A stretch of 64,000 nucleotides of DNA from Congeria kusceri (taxonomy: Eukaryota > Mollusca > Bivalvia > Myida > Dreissenidae). This document shows, piece by piece, positions 45,171-56,584 of the stretch. The position numbers and the translations under genes are program-made. The stretch spans positions 310,001-374,000 of the forward strand of contig JAPFQT010000159.1 of NCBI GenBank assembly GCA_027627225.1, written 5' to 3'. Under the pieces are notes generated by a model. The model saw nothing but the letters and a program-made list of their open reading frames with translations. It did not search any database and had not been told where the DNA came from. Numbering within the stretch: the stretch's first letter is position 1; every line of letters starts with the position of its first letter.

Positions 45171-47396
45171 CTCAATGCACTACGCAGCAAAACCCACTGA
45201 AAAAACTGAGCAATGCACATAAAACTTAAGTAACAGAACGGAATGTGTTTCCTGTAGTAACTTGAGAAGTTCTTAAAATTACACGCATGTTTTTAACGTA
45301 CGGATGGTCCGAGTTGGTACAACATGACCGTAATCCCACATAGAGGAACATTACTAAAGGCCATTGATGTCATGCGCAGCCAAAGCTTGTATTATTTGTC
45401 CATAAGGCGAACTTGTATGACCGGTATATCCTATACATGCAGATGCTTTTGTAATGAGTATTCAGTTCTATAATCGGTATCATGCGCTTCGTCGGAGAAC
45501 CGTGTCAAAATAAAAATTGGAAGAAACGCAGAGAAAAATGGCATTTGGGTGTACATATACGCACGATATTTCTCGTGTTTGCGTACATAACGTCACATTT
45601 TAGTGTCTGGAAGACAGGAAATATGAGTTTTGACATGCCTGCCTTATTTAAATGTACACAAGGTTTAGGCTAGCAATCAAAGTTTTTAACTGTTCAAAAG
45701 TCTTACTTGTAACATTATTGTCTTCAAATGGTGATGATCTACATTATTTGGATAATTATCATCTGTTGTTTTTTTCAACGTATTGTACTGTTTGATGGAT
45801 GTAAATTATCCACCAAATATCCTATATAAACTGTACATTTACCCCCATAAATTCTGGAGGAAGTGTACATTTACTCCAAAATTTTCAGAAGTACGCGCAC
45901 ATTTATCCCCAGTACAAAAGCTTATATCAAGCACTGGCTCGTTGTTGTTGTTTTTATCATTGTCTTATGTCTTACCGACTGACTTGTTGCTATCTCTAGC
46001 TGTTTCCCTTTTATGTATAAATACAACCTTCATACCCAAATACATGTAGATTGTATAACACGTATATCAGTGTATATTATTTAGGAAATATAAATCAAAC
46101 ACCCTCTTACCGCCATCCCTATAAATAATATCTCAGTTATCTTAAGCATTTACTGATGTTCTGTGAAATTCTTTTATTTGATTTTTATTCTTACCGATTG
46201 TATAATGTGACCCGTGAAACATTATAAAGACATATTCTGTTCTTCAGGTCTTCTTACATTTTATTGTCTTAAATTCTGAATCTAGTAAATATTGAATAAG
46301 AATTTCTTAATCTTAATGTACACTTTGTGAACACAACTCGATCATTGCATTTTCACTGTTCACATTTGATCTCAATTGTTCATTTAAGTACAACTTAAGT
46401 TAAAAGTTTCACTAGAAATCAGGGTAACAGCAACAACAACAACACTGTTACGTCGATGTTAAACTTTTAACGGTTCAATAGGTAAAATATATTAAAATTT
46501 CCATTCGAAGTTATGTAACAGCTCTCAGTTAATGAAACACTTGAGTCTTCATTGAATTGTCTGGTTTTACTTGGTGCAGCGAACAGAAATAATTATAAAT
46601 CGTAATTCTATTATTGTTTATTCATGTAAGAATTCTGAATCCAGCTCTGTTAGTTGCTACGCAGATAGTGACTAAATTAAGACGAAACGTGCGCAAGATT
46701 CTCCACGTCTTCTGAAAAGCAGCAGCCCCCTAACAACTTGAAAAACGTTACATGTCATTACAGGCTAGAAAATCACCATCTTTGCTTACGACACTGTGAA
46801 TGTAAACATGTAACGGCGTGAAGTAAAAATAGAGACCGTGCTTGCCAGGATTATTTCATCTTCTTCGATAACAAATAAAAACTAAACAGATTAATGAAAA
46901 TGTAGAAAATGTAGAAAACGTTGCATTAACAGTGATTTTGTGTATTTGAATATTGGTTTTATAATTTTGAAATACTCCATATTTTCCTTAATTTACCGAA
47001 ACAAATGCGTTGATGTTGTACATTGTTGACAGTGAACCATGTTTGGAAAAATGGTAGAAAATTTTAAAATAATTTGATGTGTGATTCCTAGGGACGGGTA
47101 AGTGACTGCAAAGACAAACGGGTTCTCCGCATCACTGAAAATTCATTCACTGATTCAAAACATTTGTGCACGAGACATTGAAAACACTATGTACAATTGT
47201 AAATAGTGGTTACCAAATAATTTGCTAATGTAAACGACGATGAACATTCTTCCAGTATCACATTAATTTTAATTCATTTGCTTCACTTTCTTGGTTAACA
47301 TGAACCAGTTCTTGACCTTTCTGGGAAATTCAGACTTTCATAACGTTTTTTCGCTGCATAAACAGTATACCTACACTGTACTCCAACTAATGTCTA
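45171..47396. other. Long AT-rich stretch without a recognised gene
   Basis: Short plus frames at 45482 and 45783 are unsupported. GTACATTTAC phrases recur three times at about 45832-45905. A CAACAACAACAACAC run lies at about 46431-46445. Nothing further could be supported. Confidence 0.4.
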
Positions 47397-47705
47397 CTAA
47401 CGGGGAGCTACTGCTGCCAGGAATTCCCAGGGAAGTAATATCGAGTTGTCTCCCGTGTTAATTAGGTAGCAAATGTACGTTAGGTTTTTGTTTAGGATAA
47501 ACCTTTTATATTTCTGCACTCTCAATAATTCAAGAAATGTATTATCATTTATTATTTTATTTCTTTTTATTATTTTACAAATATATACATTATGATTAAC
47601 AGAGCGCAATGCTCGGCCGCAAATGCATCGAACGAATAAGTATAATGAAATTGTAGTAAGCATATTGATACAAAAAGTTTAATTGAATAAACGACAGTCT
47701 AAATG
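47397..47705 (+). repeat. GAAGCAACTGCTG family, copy 3
   Basis: GGGGAGCTACTGCTGCCAGG, AATTCCCAGGGAAGTAATAT, CGAGTTGTCTCCCGTGTTAA and the tail AATGAAATTGTAGTAAGCAT with AATAAACGACAGTCT are shared with copies at 43893 and 55008. Confidence 0.7.
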
Positions 47706-47795
47706 CAGCCGTGGCAACAGATCTCTAATCATTTGTTCACTACAATGCTGATGCGTTGTTCCATAAATATTTATACAAGATACGAAAAAGACAAG

Positions 47796-48350
47796 CTGAA
47801 AAAAAGAGCTGTCGGAGTACAACGCGCTCGACTTTTCTTGTACTTGTCAGAGTTACTGGCATTTTTTCTACAACAAATTGTTTGGATAGTAGGGGCTTAT
47901 TAAACAAATTTAATTTCGTTCTTGAGTTACTGAAAGGAAAGAATCTCACTACTTTTCAAAACAGTGACCTTGACCTTGACCACACCCACCGCATATAAAG
48001 TTGACGCCGCCACCAAATCTGTGAGAATGTACATTTTCTAACTGTAAAAAGGAGCATAATTTCGACAATGTTTTTCGAACTAGAGTTATCAAAATTGTCA
48101 TATCGGCTTATTTTAATATAGGGAATTAATGTTTTAAGTTTGAATGAAATCCCTCAAGCCAATTCAAAGAAACTAGTTTACTGAAAAACCTTAACCTATC
48201 CAAATAGCTTAGTTGTAAAATTTTCTAAGAGTAAAATTTATGACAAATTTCAAACTAGAGTTATTTGGCCTTTAGGTTCATTTTAACATGGGGAATACAT
48301 GTTTTAAGTTTGAATGAAATCCCTAAAGCCTTTCCTGAGAAACTAGCTTA
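47796..48350 (+). repeat. Modular repeat with AAGAGCTG head, diverged copy
   Basis: AAAGAGCTGTCGGAGTACAA and CGCGCTCGACTTTTC are followed by a GACCTTGACCTTGACC run and two modules of about 120-130 bases sharing AACTAGAGTTAT and GTTTTAAGTTTGAATGAAAT. The frames on both strands here are by-products. Confidence 0.65.
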
Positions 48351-48356
48351 CCGAAC

Positions 48357-49060
48357 AAGAGCTGTCTCGGGACAGCGCGCTTGACTATTCAACCGCTTTG
48401 TCGGAGTTATCTGCCTTTATCACTACAAACAGGGGCATAATTTTGAAATAATGCTTGTCACAGCTAATTGCCTTGGCCAGTGACCTTATATTATGACAAT
48501 GAAGACATGTGCGAAGTTTTAACTTAATATATGTAGTAGATAAATAGATATGAAGTTGTTGCATGCACATTTTAGCCTGAAATTTCTAAGTACAGAAAGG
48601 GGCATAACTCTGCTAAATTGCAGGTCAGAGTTATGGGCCTTCGTAAGTGATCTTACATAATGACCCCGAAGACATGTGTGAAGTTTCAATTGAATATCTG
48701 GAGTAATTACAGAGACATGCACTTGTTGCGCGCGAAACGTAACCTGAAGTGCAAAAAAGGGGCATAACTTTGCCTAATTTGAGGTCAGAGTTATGGGCCT
48801 TGGTCAGTGACCTCAAATAATGACCCAGAAGACATGTGTGAAGTTTCAATTGAATATCTGTCAAAGTTATAGAGATATGTACTTGTTGCACGCAAACCTT
48901 AACCAGAATTTTCTCTGCAAGCAAACATTAACCATTACTTTTTTAAATACAAATAAAGGCATACTTCTACTAAAGTGCTGGTCACAGTTATGGGTCTTGG
49001 CCAGTGACCTTATATAAGGACCCTGAAGGCCTGTGTGAATTTCAATTGAAAATTTTTCAT
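48357..49060 (+). repeat. Modular hairpin repeat (AAGAGCTG head), copy 2
   Basis: The head AAGAGCTGTCTCGGGACAGC and GCGCTTGACTATTC is followed by about four modules, roughly 160-190 bases apart. Each has GGGGCATAACTCTG...CAGAGTTATGGGCCTT, GTGACCT, GAAGACATGTGTGAAGTTTC, AATTGAATATCTG and a GTTGCACGCAAACCTTAACC-like end. GCATAACTCTG and CAGAGTTATG pair as a hairpin in each module. Minus-strand frames across it are shadows. Confidence 0.85.
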
Positions 49061-49273
49061 GATCATCAACATTAGTCCGGTAATCTCTTCTTCTTCTTTC
49101 CTCTAAAGGGACCTGTTCACAAATTGGCAAACTGACATTTTTCAAAATTTTTGTCATAGATTCAAAAAAGAAATTATACACTCTATCCAAACACGCGGAA
49201 TAACACTCATGACTAATAAATATATTGGAAATATCATTTGGTTTGTGGATAATCATCAATCAAGATGGGTAAC

Positions 49274-49292
49274 ATTATAAAGCGTTTCTAAC
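49274..49292 (+). promoter_or_regulatory. Motif shared upstream of two tRNA-like units
   Basis: ATTATAAAGCGTTTCTAACG here and ATTATAAAGCGTTTCTAATG at about 21839 each lie upstream of a tRNA-like sequence, about 65 and 125 bases away. Whether it is a promoter element or simply part of a shared repeat cannot be told. Confidence 0.3.
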
Positions 49293-49330
49293 GCTTTTCA
49301 TCCGTATTTTGGAAAACACAGCGTTAAAAA

Positions 49331-49680
49331 ATTACAACCAACTGCCGAGTGGTTAGTGCATAAGATTACAACCAACTGCCGAGTGGTTAGCGCATAAGAT
49401 TACAACCAACTGCCGTGTGGTTAGCGCATAAGATTACAACCAACTGCCGAGTGGTTAGCGCATAAGATTACAACCAAGTGCCGTGTGGTTAGCGCATAAG
49501 ATTACAACCAACTGCCGAGTGGTTAGCGCATAAGATTACAACCAACTGCCGAGTGGTTAGCGCATAAGATTACAACCAACTGCCGAGTGGTTAGCGCATA
49601 AGATTACAACCAACTGCCGTGTGGTTAGCGCATTAGATTATTGATCTCATAGGTCCCAAGTTCGAGTCCCGGCGCAGGCA
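49331..49680 (+). repeat. 34-bp tandem array of a tRNA A-box segment ending in one B box
   Basis: ATTACAACCAACTGCCGAGT plus GGTTAGCGCATAAG occurs nine times in register (starts 49331, 49365 ... 49603). TGCCGAGTGGTTAGCGC is a near-consensus Pol III A box from the D arm of a tRNA. Only the ninth copy continues into an anticodon-like segment, then AGTTCGAGTCC (B box, 49659-49669) and GGCGCAGGCA. The T stem is imperfect and no clear anticodon call is possible. It is a tRNA-derived unit whose 5' half has been amplified, not a working tRNA gene. Confidence 0.9.
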
Positions 49681-49989
49681 AATTTTAAAATTTACCGTTT
49701 TCATTTATATATAATATTTGTTTTATATTATTCCATCATATTATCTTGCATTATCAATTATTTACAACACTAAGGCCTTATGCATTTCAAACAAACCAAT
49801 ACAATAAACACACACAAAAACATATTCCATTATGTTTTATTAATGTTTGTGTCTTCAAAAAAATGTACTTGTTTGTAATTTAATCGTTTGTAAGCATTTT
49901 GACTACCATTATGACGTACATTCATGGCTAATTTTAACTTTTTTACAGTATCTGTACTAGCATGTGTCATTTAAGAAATAATTTTCGAT
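49681..49989. other. Unassigned AT-rich stretch
   Basis: Begins with AATTTTAAAATTTA after the tRNA-like end, a weak Pol III stop at best. Nothing else was recognised. Confidence 0.4.
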
Positions 49990-50314
49990 TTAGTTTATCA
50001 GCCAAGTAACAACGATTTGGAGTTCTGATGCGTAGGAATTAAACCACACGGGCGTTAGCCGAGTGGTTGAATAGCCACACATCAGAACGACAAAGAGTTG
50101 TTTATTGGCCGATAAACAACGATAATGCAAAAATCATTTCGATTCTAACATGATCTGCCAACTATTTTTGCAAATGTATTAAATGTATTAAACTACGTTT
50201 TACTACGCTCCGCTCAGAATCGGGACTACTTTTTCGTTGTTTATTGGGTAGTTTAACAGTGATCATTTTGTTCGTTGTCTACCGATAAATCAGCGAGTAT
50301 CATCTTAGAATATC
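49990..50314 (+). repeat. Nested palindromic element P, copy 8 (near full length)
   Basis: All parts are present: TTTCGATTTAGTTTATCAGC, GGAGTTCTGATGCGTAGGAA, the mirrored ACACATCAGAACGACAAAGA, GTTTATTGGCCGATAAACAA, GATTCTAACATGATCTGCCA, CGCTCCGCTCAGAATCGGGA, CGTTGTTTATTGGGTAGTTT and a tail ATCATCTTAGAATAT. Its centre reads TAGCCGAGTGGTT, which happens to match a Pol III A box; no B box follows. Confidence 0.88.
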
Positions 50315-50747
50315 ATTGCACATAACTAGTACAAGACATTAGATTTTTTGGGCAAGCTAAATCCGAATCGGGAAAGTAAAATTTCCATGTTTTGTCTGAA
50401 TTGGCAAACATACCCTTCGACAGAATGCTTTTAAACGTATTGTAACTTACTAGCAATAACATCGTTCCTTCCGAAATATAACAAACAGTGTTATGCGTAA
50501 TAATGAGCAAAAACCTGCCCCCAAATTTGAAGGAACAAGTAATTTGAAAAAAAAATTCTCTATGGTTGTTTTAACGATAATGTTCCCTTTTAATTACTGT
50601 GACTTGATTGTATATGGACTTCTTACCATTACCCAGTATTTTTGGCGTGGATCTTTAAACTGTAGATTAACTACAACTGAAATATTTGGAAATATTTTCA
50701 AAGAGTTATTTGCTTATTTACAAGCGACTGTATAATTCAAAAATAAT
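50315..50747. other. Unassigned stretch between two P copies
   Basis: Short opposed frames at 50313-50510 (minus) and 50493-50735 (plus) lack domains. No other content is supported. Confidence 0.4.
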
Positions 50748-50873
50748 GTTCGATTTATCGATGTTTATCGGTCATTAAACACCGATTTGGAGTTCTGATG
50801 CCTAGGAATTAAACCACTATGGAGTTAACCCGAGTTGTTTAATAGCCACACATCAGAACGACAAAGAGTTGTT
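50748..50873 (+). repeat. Nested palindromic element P, copy 9 (5' palindrome only)
   Basis: TTCGATTTATCGATGTTTAT, GGAGTTCTGATGCCTAGGAA, AACCCGAGTTGTTTAATAGC and CACATCAGAACGACAAAGAG are present. The element then ends abruptly at GTTGTT, where the 31-bp array begins a few bases later. Confidence 0.8.
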
Positions 50874-50877
50874 AAAA

Positions 50878-51195
50878 AGGTATCATTACGAATCACAGAT
50901 CGTAACAATCGCACACTTTGTAATCCTAACAAATACAGTTCTTTCACTTAAGTAATCATAACAAATAAAGATCGCACACTATAAGTTATCATTACGAATC
51001 AGAGATCGTAAAGATTGTACACTATGTAATTCTCGTGAATAAAGCACTTATCGTCACGCATTAAGATTGTTCACTATAAGTTATCATTACCAATCAAAGA
51101 TCGTACACTAAGTAATTGTCATGAATAAAGATTGTACACTAAGTAATCACCACAAATACAGTGCTTACACTTAAGTTATCATCTTGAATACAATT
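50878..51195. repeat. 31-bp degenerate tandem array, second site
   Basis: AAGTAATCATAACAAATAAA plus GATCGCACACT and similar units match the 38170-38745 array. A variant TATAAGTTATCATTACGAAT is common here. Confidence 0.8.
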
Positions 51196-51381
51196 TTGTG
51201 CATAGTTAGTACAAAAGATAATGGACATCAAATGGCTGAAAAATCAACAGAAATCGTCATACACATGTATTAGTATTTCATCCACGCGTCATAAAAGGAA
51301 ACACAAGTTCAGAGTTACAGGTCAAGCCTTTTTGTTTTTTATTGCAACGAATAAGCTCACTGGTTCAGTGGAGAAAGTGCG

Positions 51382-51624
51382 ATGTGGGAATGCACAAAAT
51401 ACACTATGATGACCAACAGCAGAAGCAGGCAATTAAGTTCTTCGACACGCCATTTTATAGTGAAGAGCAACCCACACAGCTGTCTATTTGAGCGAGATCA
51501 TGCACGCGTTGTCGTCGAAAAGCTAAGTGCACGTGAACTAGTCTATATGGAGGCGGACGGAAATGTAGAAGTCAAGACGGTCGGTAGAAAAAAATCTTCC
51601 GGTTCACGAATCGATTTAACCTAA
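51382..51624 (+). other. Possible short coding region (unidentified)
   Basis: An 80-codon frame is less AT-biased than its surroundings, particularly from about 51490 to the TAA at 51622. It includes DHARVVVEKLSARELVYMEA followed by DGNVEVKTVGRKK, which looks protein-like with alternating charged and hydrophobic residues. I do not recognise a family and cannot place splice sites. It may be an exon or the end of a transposon-encoded frame. Confidence 0.3.
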
Positions 51625-52012
51625 TTTGCATTTCACAATGTTTCTAATCCAAACATGAGGCAATTTTATTTTTAGGAGCAGGCGTCTACAATTCGTGCAG
51701 ACCAGGGGTCAGTGTTAAGGTGTCCTCACAGAGGCACGAATGACCAGTCTCACTGAACATACGTCATAAACACCTACAGACGACAGTTGCACGTGTCCAG
51801 AACGAGGCAGGATGATAGACCAGTCGGGTGGAAGCTGTGACTAGTCGGGTGTTCATGTGGCGTTAAACAGGGTCGAGTAATGTTTAAAACTGTTCTTTTA
51901 CTTGAATCTATCTCAGAAATGAAAATACTTACAAAGATGTCTTTGTTTATATTTTATTTAAACTATTTATTTAAACGCGTTTAATATAGAAGGTAGAGGA
52001 CACGAACAATAA
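51625..52012. other. Unassigned stretch
   Basis: A GC-richer patch at about 51680-51890 (CAGTCGGGTGGAAGCTGTGA, TAGTCGGGTG) may be repeat-derived. No coding frame was supported. Confidence 0.35.
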
Positions 52013-52400
52013 ATGCCAAGCAAATTTAACATGAATACTTTCAAGAGATTTTTAAATATTGAGCACTGCTCTCCGTCAAACAACCATCTATTTATGTATG
52101 AAGTTTTGAGTTCAATCCCTTCAGTAGTTTTTGAGAAAATTGCCGGACAAAGAAAACAGACAAAGGAAATAACTCCGTACATAATGCAGCTAGAGTTATA
52201 CATCTTGTGCACTGCACTCCGCCTAACAACCATCGATCCATGTATTTAGTTTGAAGTTGATATCAAAAAGGGTTTTAAAGTTATGATCCAGACAAAAAAA
52301 CGACAGACAGATGGACGGACGGACAGACAGTCGTACTATTCCAGTATACCCGCCTTACTACTTTGTTGTGCGGGGGTAGTTGTATGGGGGTATAACTATC
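52013..52400 (+). repeat. Dispersed repeat with GACGGACGGACAGACAG tail
   Basis: Two modules share ...CACTGC.CTCCG.C..AACAACCATC and ...AGTTTGAAGTT. They are followed by GACAGACAGATGGACGGACG and an inverted TATACCCGCC...GGGGGTATA ending. The ending resembles that at 7917-7953. Confidence 0.6.
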
Positions 52401-53069
52401 ATTGTGTAAAAAAAGTATATGACGTCACGTCTGACGTAAGCGTACACTCCAAAAATCTACCATTTATGAATACAAAATATTCCTAGATCAACATGATCAA
52501 CTTGTACACATAATAAAAAATAAACTTGAACTGCTGAAATCACAAAACTGTGCTTCTCGACTAAGAAAAAAAGATCATCAAATTATTTCGTTGATTTGAT
52601 TTTACTGACAAAAATATTTATCGACGTTGTTTCCGTTAAATGGTAAGATGTAACATAACAGAGATATTTGTTGCATTCAAAATCACTTAAAAGTTGTCTG
52701 CGTTTTTCATTCGGGTGCTTAGCTGGACTCGACAAATGTCTAACCATTTTGTAATACTTAACGTTATGCGCGCCGCAAACAGAAAATTACATACAATAGA
52801 AAATATTTGTTTCAAACTGCGTGAACGGATTACGCAGTACTAATATTATTGTCTCTGAAATATAAAATCTGTATACATGTACATACGAAAGGTTCTACGT
52901 ACCTATTTTATCAATTCAAATTTAATTGAAAACATAAATTGAACATAATTTAGTCGCAGGCTAGCCTTACATGCATGATTCCACACAATTTTTACCATGA
53001 TTAACCATGAGAATAAAGAATGGTTTTAGTTAAATTCAAAACTATTGCCTAAAAAGCGATTGATTACCA
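52401..53069. other. Unassigned AT-rich stretch
   Basis: GACGTCACGTCTGACGT near 52421 contains a CRE-like TGACGTCA-related core, without gene context. Nothing else was recognised. Confidence 0.4.
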
Positions 53070-53982
53070 AACAAGAGCTGTCAGAGGAGAGCGCGCTCGA
53101 CTATTCGAAGTATGTCAGTTGGTACATATTCTGGAAAGTGGAAGGGCATAAATTTGTTCAAATACAAAACTGATTTATGGCAATTATTTTATCAAAAAAT
53201 TCCAAGATTCAAGTAAAAACCTTATGTAGTTAATAACTTGTGTAGTTTTGAATATACACTTTAACCAGAAAATCTATTTTTAAAAAGGGATAAAACTATG
53301 TCAAAATGCAAAACAGAGTTATCGGGAGGTTGACCCTGATACTGGATTTGATGACAAAGGTATGTTCCTATTTTCAAGTGACTAACTTCGTTAGTTCTAA
53401 AGTTACAACAATTTTAATATAATCTTTAACCAGAAAATCTATGTGAAAATGGGAAATAACTCTGTCAAAATACAAAACAGAGATATAGAGAATGTTTCCC
53501 CTGACACTGGAGTTGATGACAAAGGTTTATTCCAAGTTTCAAGTGAATAACTTATGTAGTTTTGCAGTTACAAACTTTTGAATATAAACTTTAACCAGAA
53601 AATCAATCAAAAAATATAAGTGAAAAAGGGACACAACTCTGTCAAAATACAAAACAGAGTTATGGGCAATGTTGCCCCTGACACTGGAGTTGATGACAAA
53701 GGTTTATTTCAAGTTTCAAGTGAATAACTTATTTAATTGTGAAATTACACAACTTTTGAAAATAAACTTTAACCAGAACATCTAAGTGAAAAGAGGGCAC
53801 AACTCTGTCAAAATCCAAAACAGAGATATTCGGAATGTTGCCCCTGACACTGGATTTGATCACAAAGGTATATTCCAAGTTTCAAGTGAATAAGTTATGT
53901 AGATTTGAAATTACAAGACTTTTGAATAAAATTTTTAATCAAATTAAGACGCGGACGCCGACGCCGGGGGTAGTAGGGAAGC
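53070..53982 (+). repeat. Modular hairpin repeat (AAGAGCTG head), copy 3, apparently full length
   Basis: The head AAGAGCTGTCAGAGGAGAGC and GCGCTCGACTATTCGAAGTA is followed by five modules about 165-175 bases apart. Each has GGG.ATAACTCTGTCAAAAT, ACAAAACAGAGTTATGGGCA, CCTGACACTGGAGTTGATGA, CAAGTTTCAAGTGAATAACT and ATAAACTTTAACCAG. The element ends with GACGCGGACGCCGACGCCGG and GGGTAGTAGG, a CG-rich tail. Head, modules and tail give a complete structural model for the family. Confidence 0.85.
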
Positions 53983-54099
53983 TCACCTATTCTTCAAATA
54001 CTTGGGGAAATTCATTTCTGACCAGTCCAATCCCTTGTCGTGACGGACCAGTCCCTCCCAGGGAAAGCGATACGACCGATAGTAATTTTACTTAAATTC

Positions 54100-54500
54100 A
54101 TAACATCTAAACTAGAACTCCTCGATTCAGATGTGTCACCTGATTGGGCATAACTCAAGTAGGATAAGAGCAATTATGCTAAAAATTGAACTAAACCTTC
54201 CTTTTATGCCTACAAACACTTCCCTAAAGTTTCATAATGATTGCTCAAAAATTTATTGTCAACATAAGCCTTAATTGAACTATTTTTTTTAAAAGGGGGC
54301 ATTACTCAAGCATGATAAAAGCAATATCGCCAAAAATTGAACTAAACCTTCCTTTTATGCCTACAAACACTTCCCTAAAGTTTCATAATGATTGCGCAAA
54401 AACTTCTTAAGTTATTGTCTGCACAAACTAAAGGGGAGGCTGCCGCCGCCGCCGCCAACAACCCCTCGTGACCGACGCCGACAAAAGTAACCCCTAAATG
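54100..54500 (+). repeat. Modular repeat, second type (two modules)
   Basis: Two copies about 146 bases apart share AAAATTGAACTAAACCTTCC, TTTTATGCCTACAAACACTT and CCCTAAAGTTTCATAATGAT. A GGCTGCCGCCGCCGCCGCCA tail follows, analogous to the CG-rich tail of the family at 53070. Confidence 0.75.
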
Positions 54501-55007
54501 ACGCCTTTTCATGCGACACAAAAACAAAGCATTTCAACATGTTTATAAAATTATGTAAAATATTATTTTAATTGTATTTTTATCGACAACGCAATGAACA
54601 ACTGAGTGTAGGTAACTGAAGAATGGATGGTGAATATGGACCAGGTCACTTCCAGTAGTTGTTTCAAATCACCAAAGCAGTGGCATATTAATAGTACAGC
54701 ACACAAACTGATGTTGCAATTGTTTAATTTGACAATGTTAAAAGCATATACTTGACTACGTGTTCAAATGGATTGAAATGCTCCAAACGCTCGCACCACT
54801 TACAAATATTTAACGTGCCATAAGATTTTACAATTCACAATGTGCTTCAAACTCAGAACATTTAAGCAATCAAGCCGGGTACAGTTACAAGATGCATACA
54901 CAGACTTGGAAGTCAGATCTCAAACAGGTTGTTGTTAACAATAGTTTATTAATGAACGCAAAAGTCAATGACTAATTAAGTTTACGCATGATATTCCACA
55001 ATTAATA
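54501..55007. other. Unassigned stretch
   Basis: From about 54930 a phrase ACAATAGTTTATTAATGAAC resembles copy A near 2420. No gene is seen. Confidence 0.4.
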
Positions 55008-55265
55008 TAGAGGAAGCAACTGCTGCCTGGAGTTTGCAAATATAATAATCATAACACGAGTCGGTTTATAATATTTTAGCTTCTATTTACTTGTATTTTC
55101 TAACAAACATTGCTGAGCTGTTTAACTATGAATTAGTTAGTAGCAGACTTTTGGATTAAACAAAATGCAACCAACGGTCTTGAGAAAATGCATCACGCGA
55201 TACAATGAAATTGTATCAACTCAATCGATACGACTTTTCAATCAAATAAACGACATATCCGTGCA
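55008..55265 (+). repeat. GAAGCAACTGCTG family, copy 4
   Basis: GAGGAAGCAACTGCTGCCTG at the start and AATGAAATTGTATCAACTCA with ATCAAATAAACGACATA at the end match copies 2 and 3. Confidence 0.65.
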
Positions 55266-55601
55266 CAACAATATATCTATTACATGTTTTACCATTTACA
55301 ATGAGATCGCTAAATTGTTTGATTAAAATATAATAATTGTAGCAACGAAATACCTCCATATTTGAGTCATATTTGCGTTAAATACGAAATAAAACAATAT
55401 TCAAGTGAAGTTCGATATTTTGTCGAGTGACCAAATATACGTTGCTCTGAAAACACGCATATCTTATATTTGTTTTAATTATATGTAAAAGTTAAACATG
55501 TCACTTTCTTTCATTTCCATGTCAGCTCTGACATAGAATCTACATTTCAATATGTACTCCTCATCAAAAGTAATATTACCGATTAAATACTAGCCTTTTT
55601 A

Positions 55602-56570
55602 AAGACTAGCGCTCCAACAGACTTAAAGAAAGACTAGCACTCCCACAGACTTGAAAAACGACTAGCACCCCAACAGACTTGCAGTAAGAAAAGCACCCCA
55701 ACAGACTGAGACAAAAGACTAGCGCTCCAACAGACTTGGAGAAAGACTATCGCTCCAACAGACTTAGACAAAGGACTATCGCTCCAACAGACTTGGAGAA
55801 AGACTAGTGCTCCAACAGACTTGGAGAAAGACTAGCGCTCCAACAGACTTAGACAAAGGACTATCGCTCCAACAGACTTGGAGAAAGACTAGTGCTCCAA
55901 CAGACTTGGAGAAAGACTATCGCTCCAACAGACTTAGACAAAGGACTATCGCTCCAACAGACTTGGAGAAAGACTAGTGCTCCAACAGACTTGGAGAAAG
56001 ACTAGCGCTCCAACAGACTTGGAGAAAGACTAGCACTCCAACAGACTTGGAGAAAGACTATCGCTCCAACAGACTTGGAGAAAGACTAGCGCTCCAACAG
56101 ACTTGGAGGATGACTATCGCTCCAACAGACTTAGACAAAGGACTATCGCTCCAACAGACTTGGAGAAAGACTAGCGCTCCAACAGACTTGGAGAAAGACT
56201 AGCACTCCAACAGACTTAAAGAAAGACTATCGCTTCAACAGACTTAGACAAAGGACAAGCGCTCTGACAGACTTGGAGGTACACTATTGCTCCAACAGAC
56301 TTGGAGCAAGACGACATCTCAAACAGACTTAGACAAAGACTATCGCCCCAACACACTAAGAGGAAGACTAGCGGTTCAACAGACTTAGATAAAAGATTAG
56401 TGCTCCAACACATTTAGAGGAAGACTAGCGCTTTAACAGACTTAGAAAAATACGGGCGCTCCAACAGACTTGGAGAAATTCTAGCACTCCAACACATTTC
56501 GGGAAAGACTAGCACTCCAACACACTAATTTTGTGAAAAGCGAGCGTTGCAATACACTATTACGAAATGA
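55602..56570. repeat. 28-bp minisatellite, about 35 units
   Basis: The unit is GACTAGCGCTCCAACAGACT plus TGGAGAAA. CTCCAA and TTGGAG flank CAGAC, so each unit has a short hairpin. Two subtypes (TTGGAGAAAGACTAG and TTAGACAAAGGACTATC) alternate in blocks. Divergence increases to the right. Confidence 0.95.
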
Positions 56571-56584
56571 AAAAACTGGTGACC

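Noticed and set aside
48867..49259. 130-residue minus-strand frame
   Set aside because: Mostly within a modular repeat; related frames appear in neighbouring modules, and no domain is recognised.
49331..49620. CRISPR-like array of 34-bp units
   Set aside because: No spacers; the unit is a tRNA D-arm segment.
50056..50066. TAGCCGAGTGG in P copy 8 as a tRNA or SINE A box
   Set aside because: No B box follows, and other P copies read GAGTTG here, so the match is fortuitous.
52421..52440. CRE-like GACGTCACGTCTGACGT site
   Set aside because: No promoter or gene nearby; short motifs of this type arise by chance.
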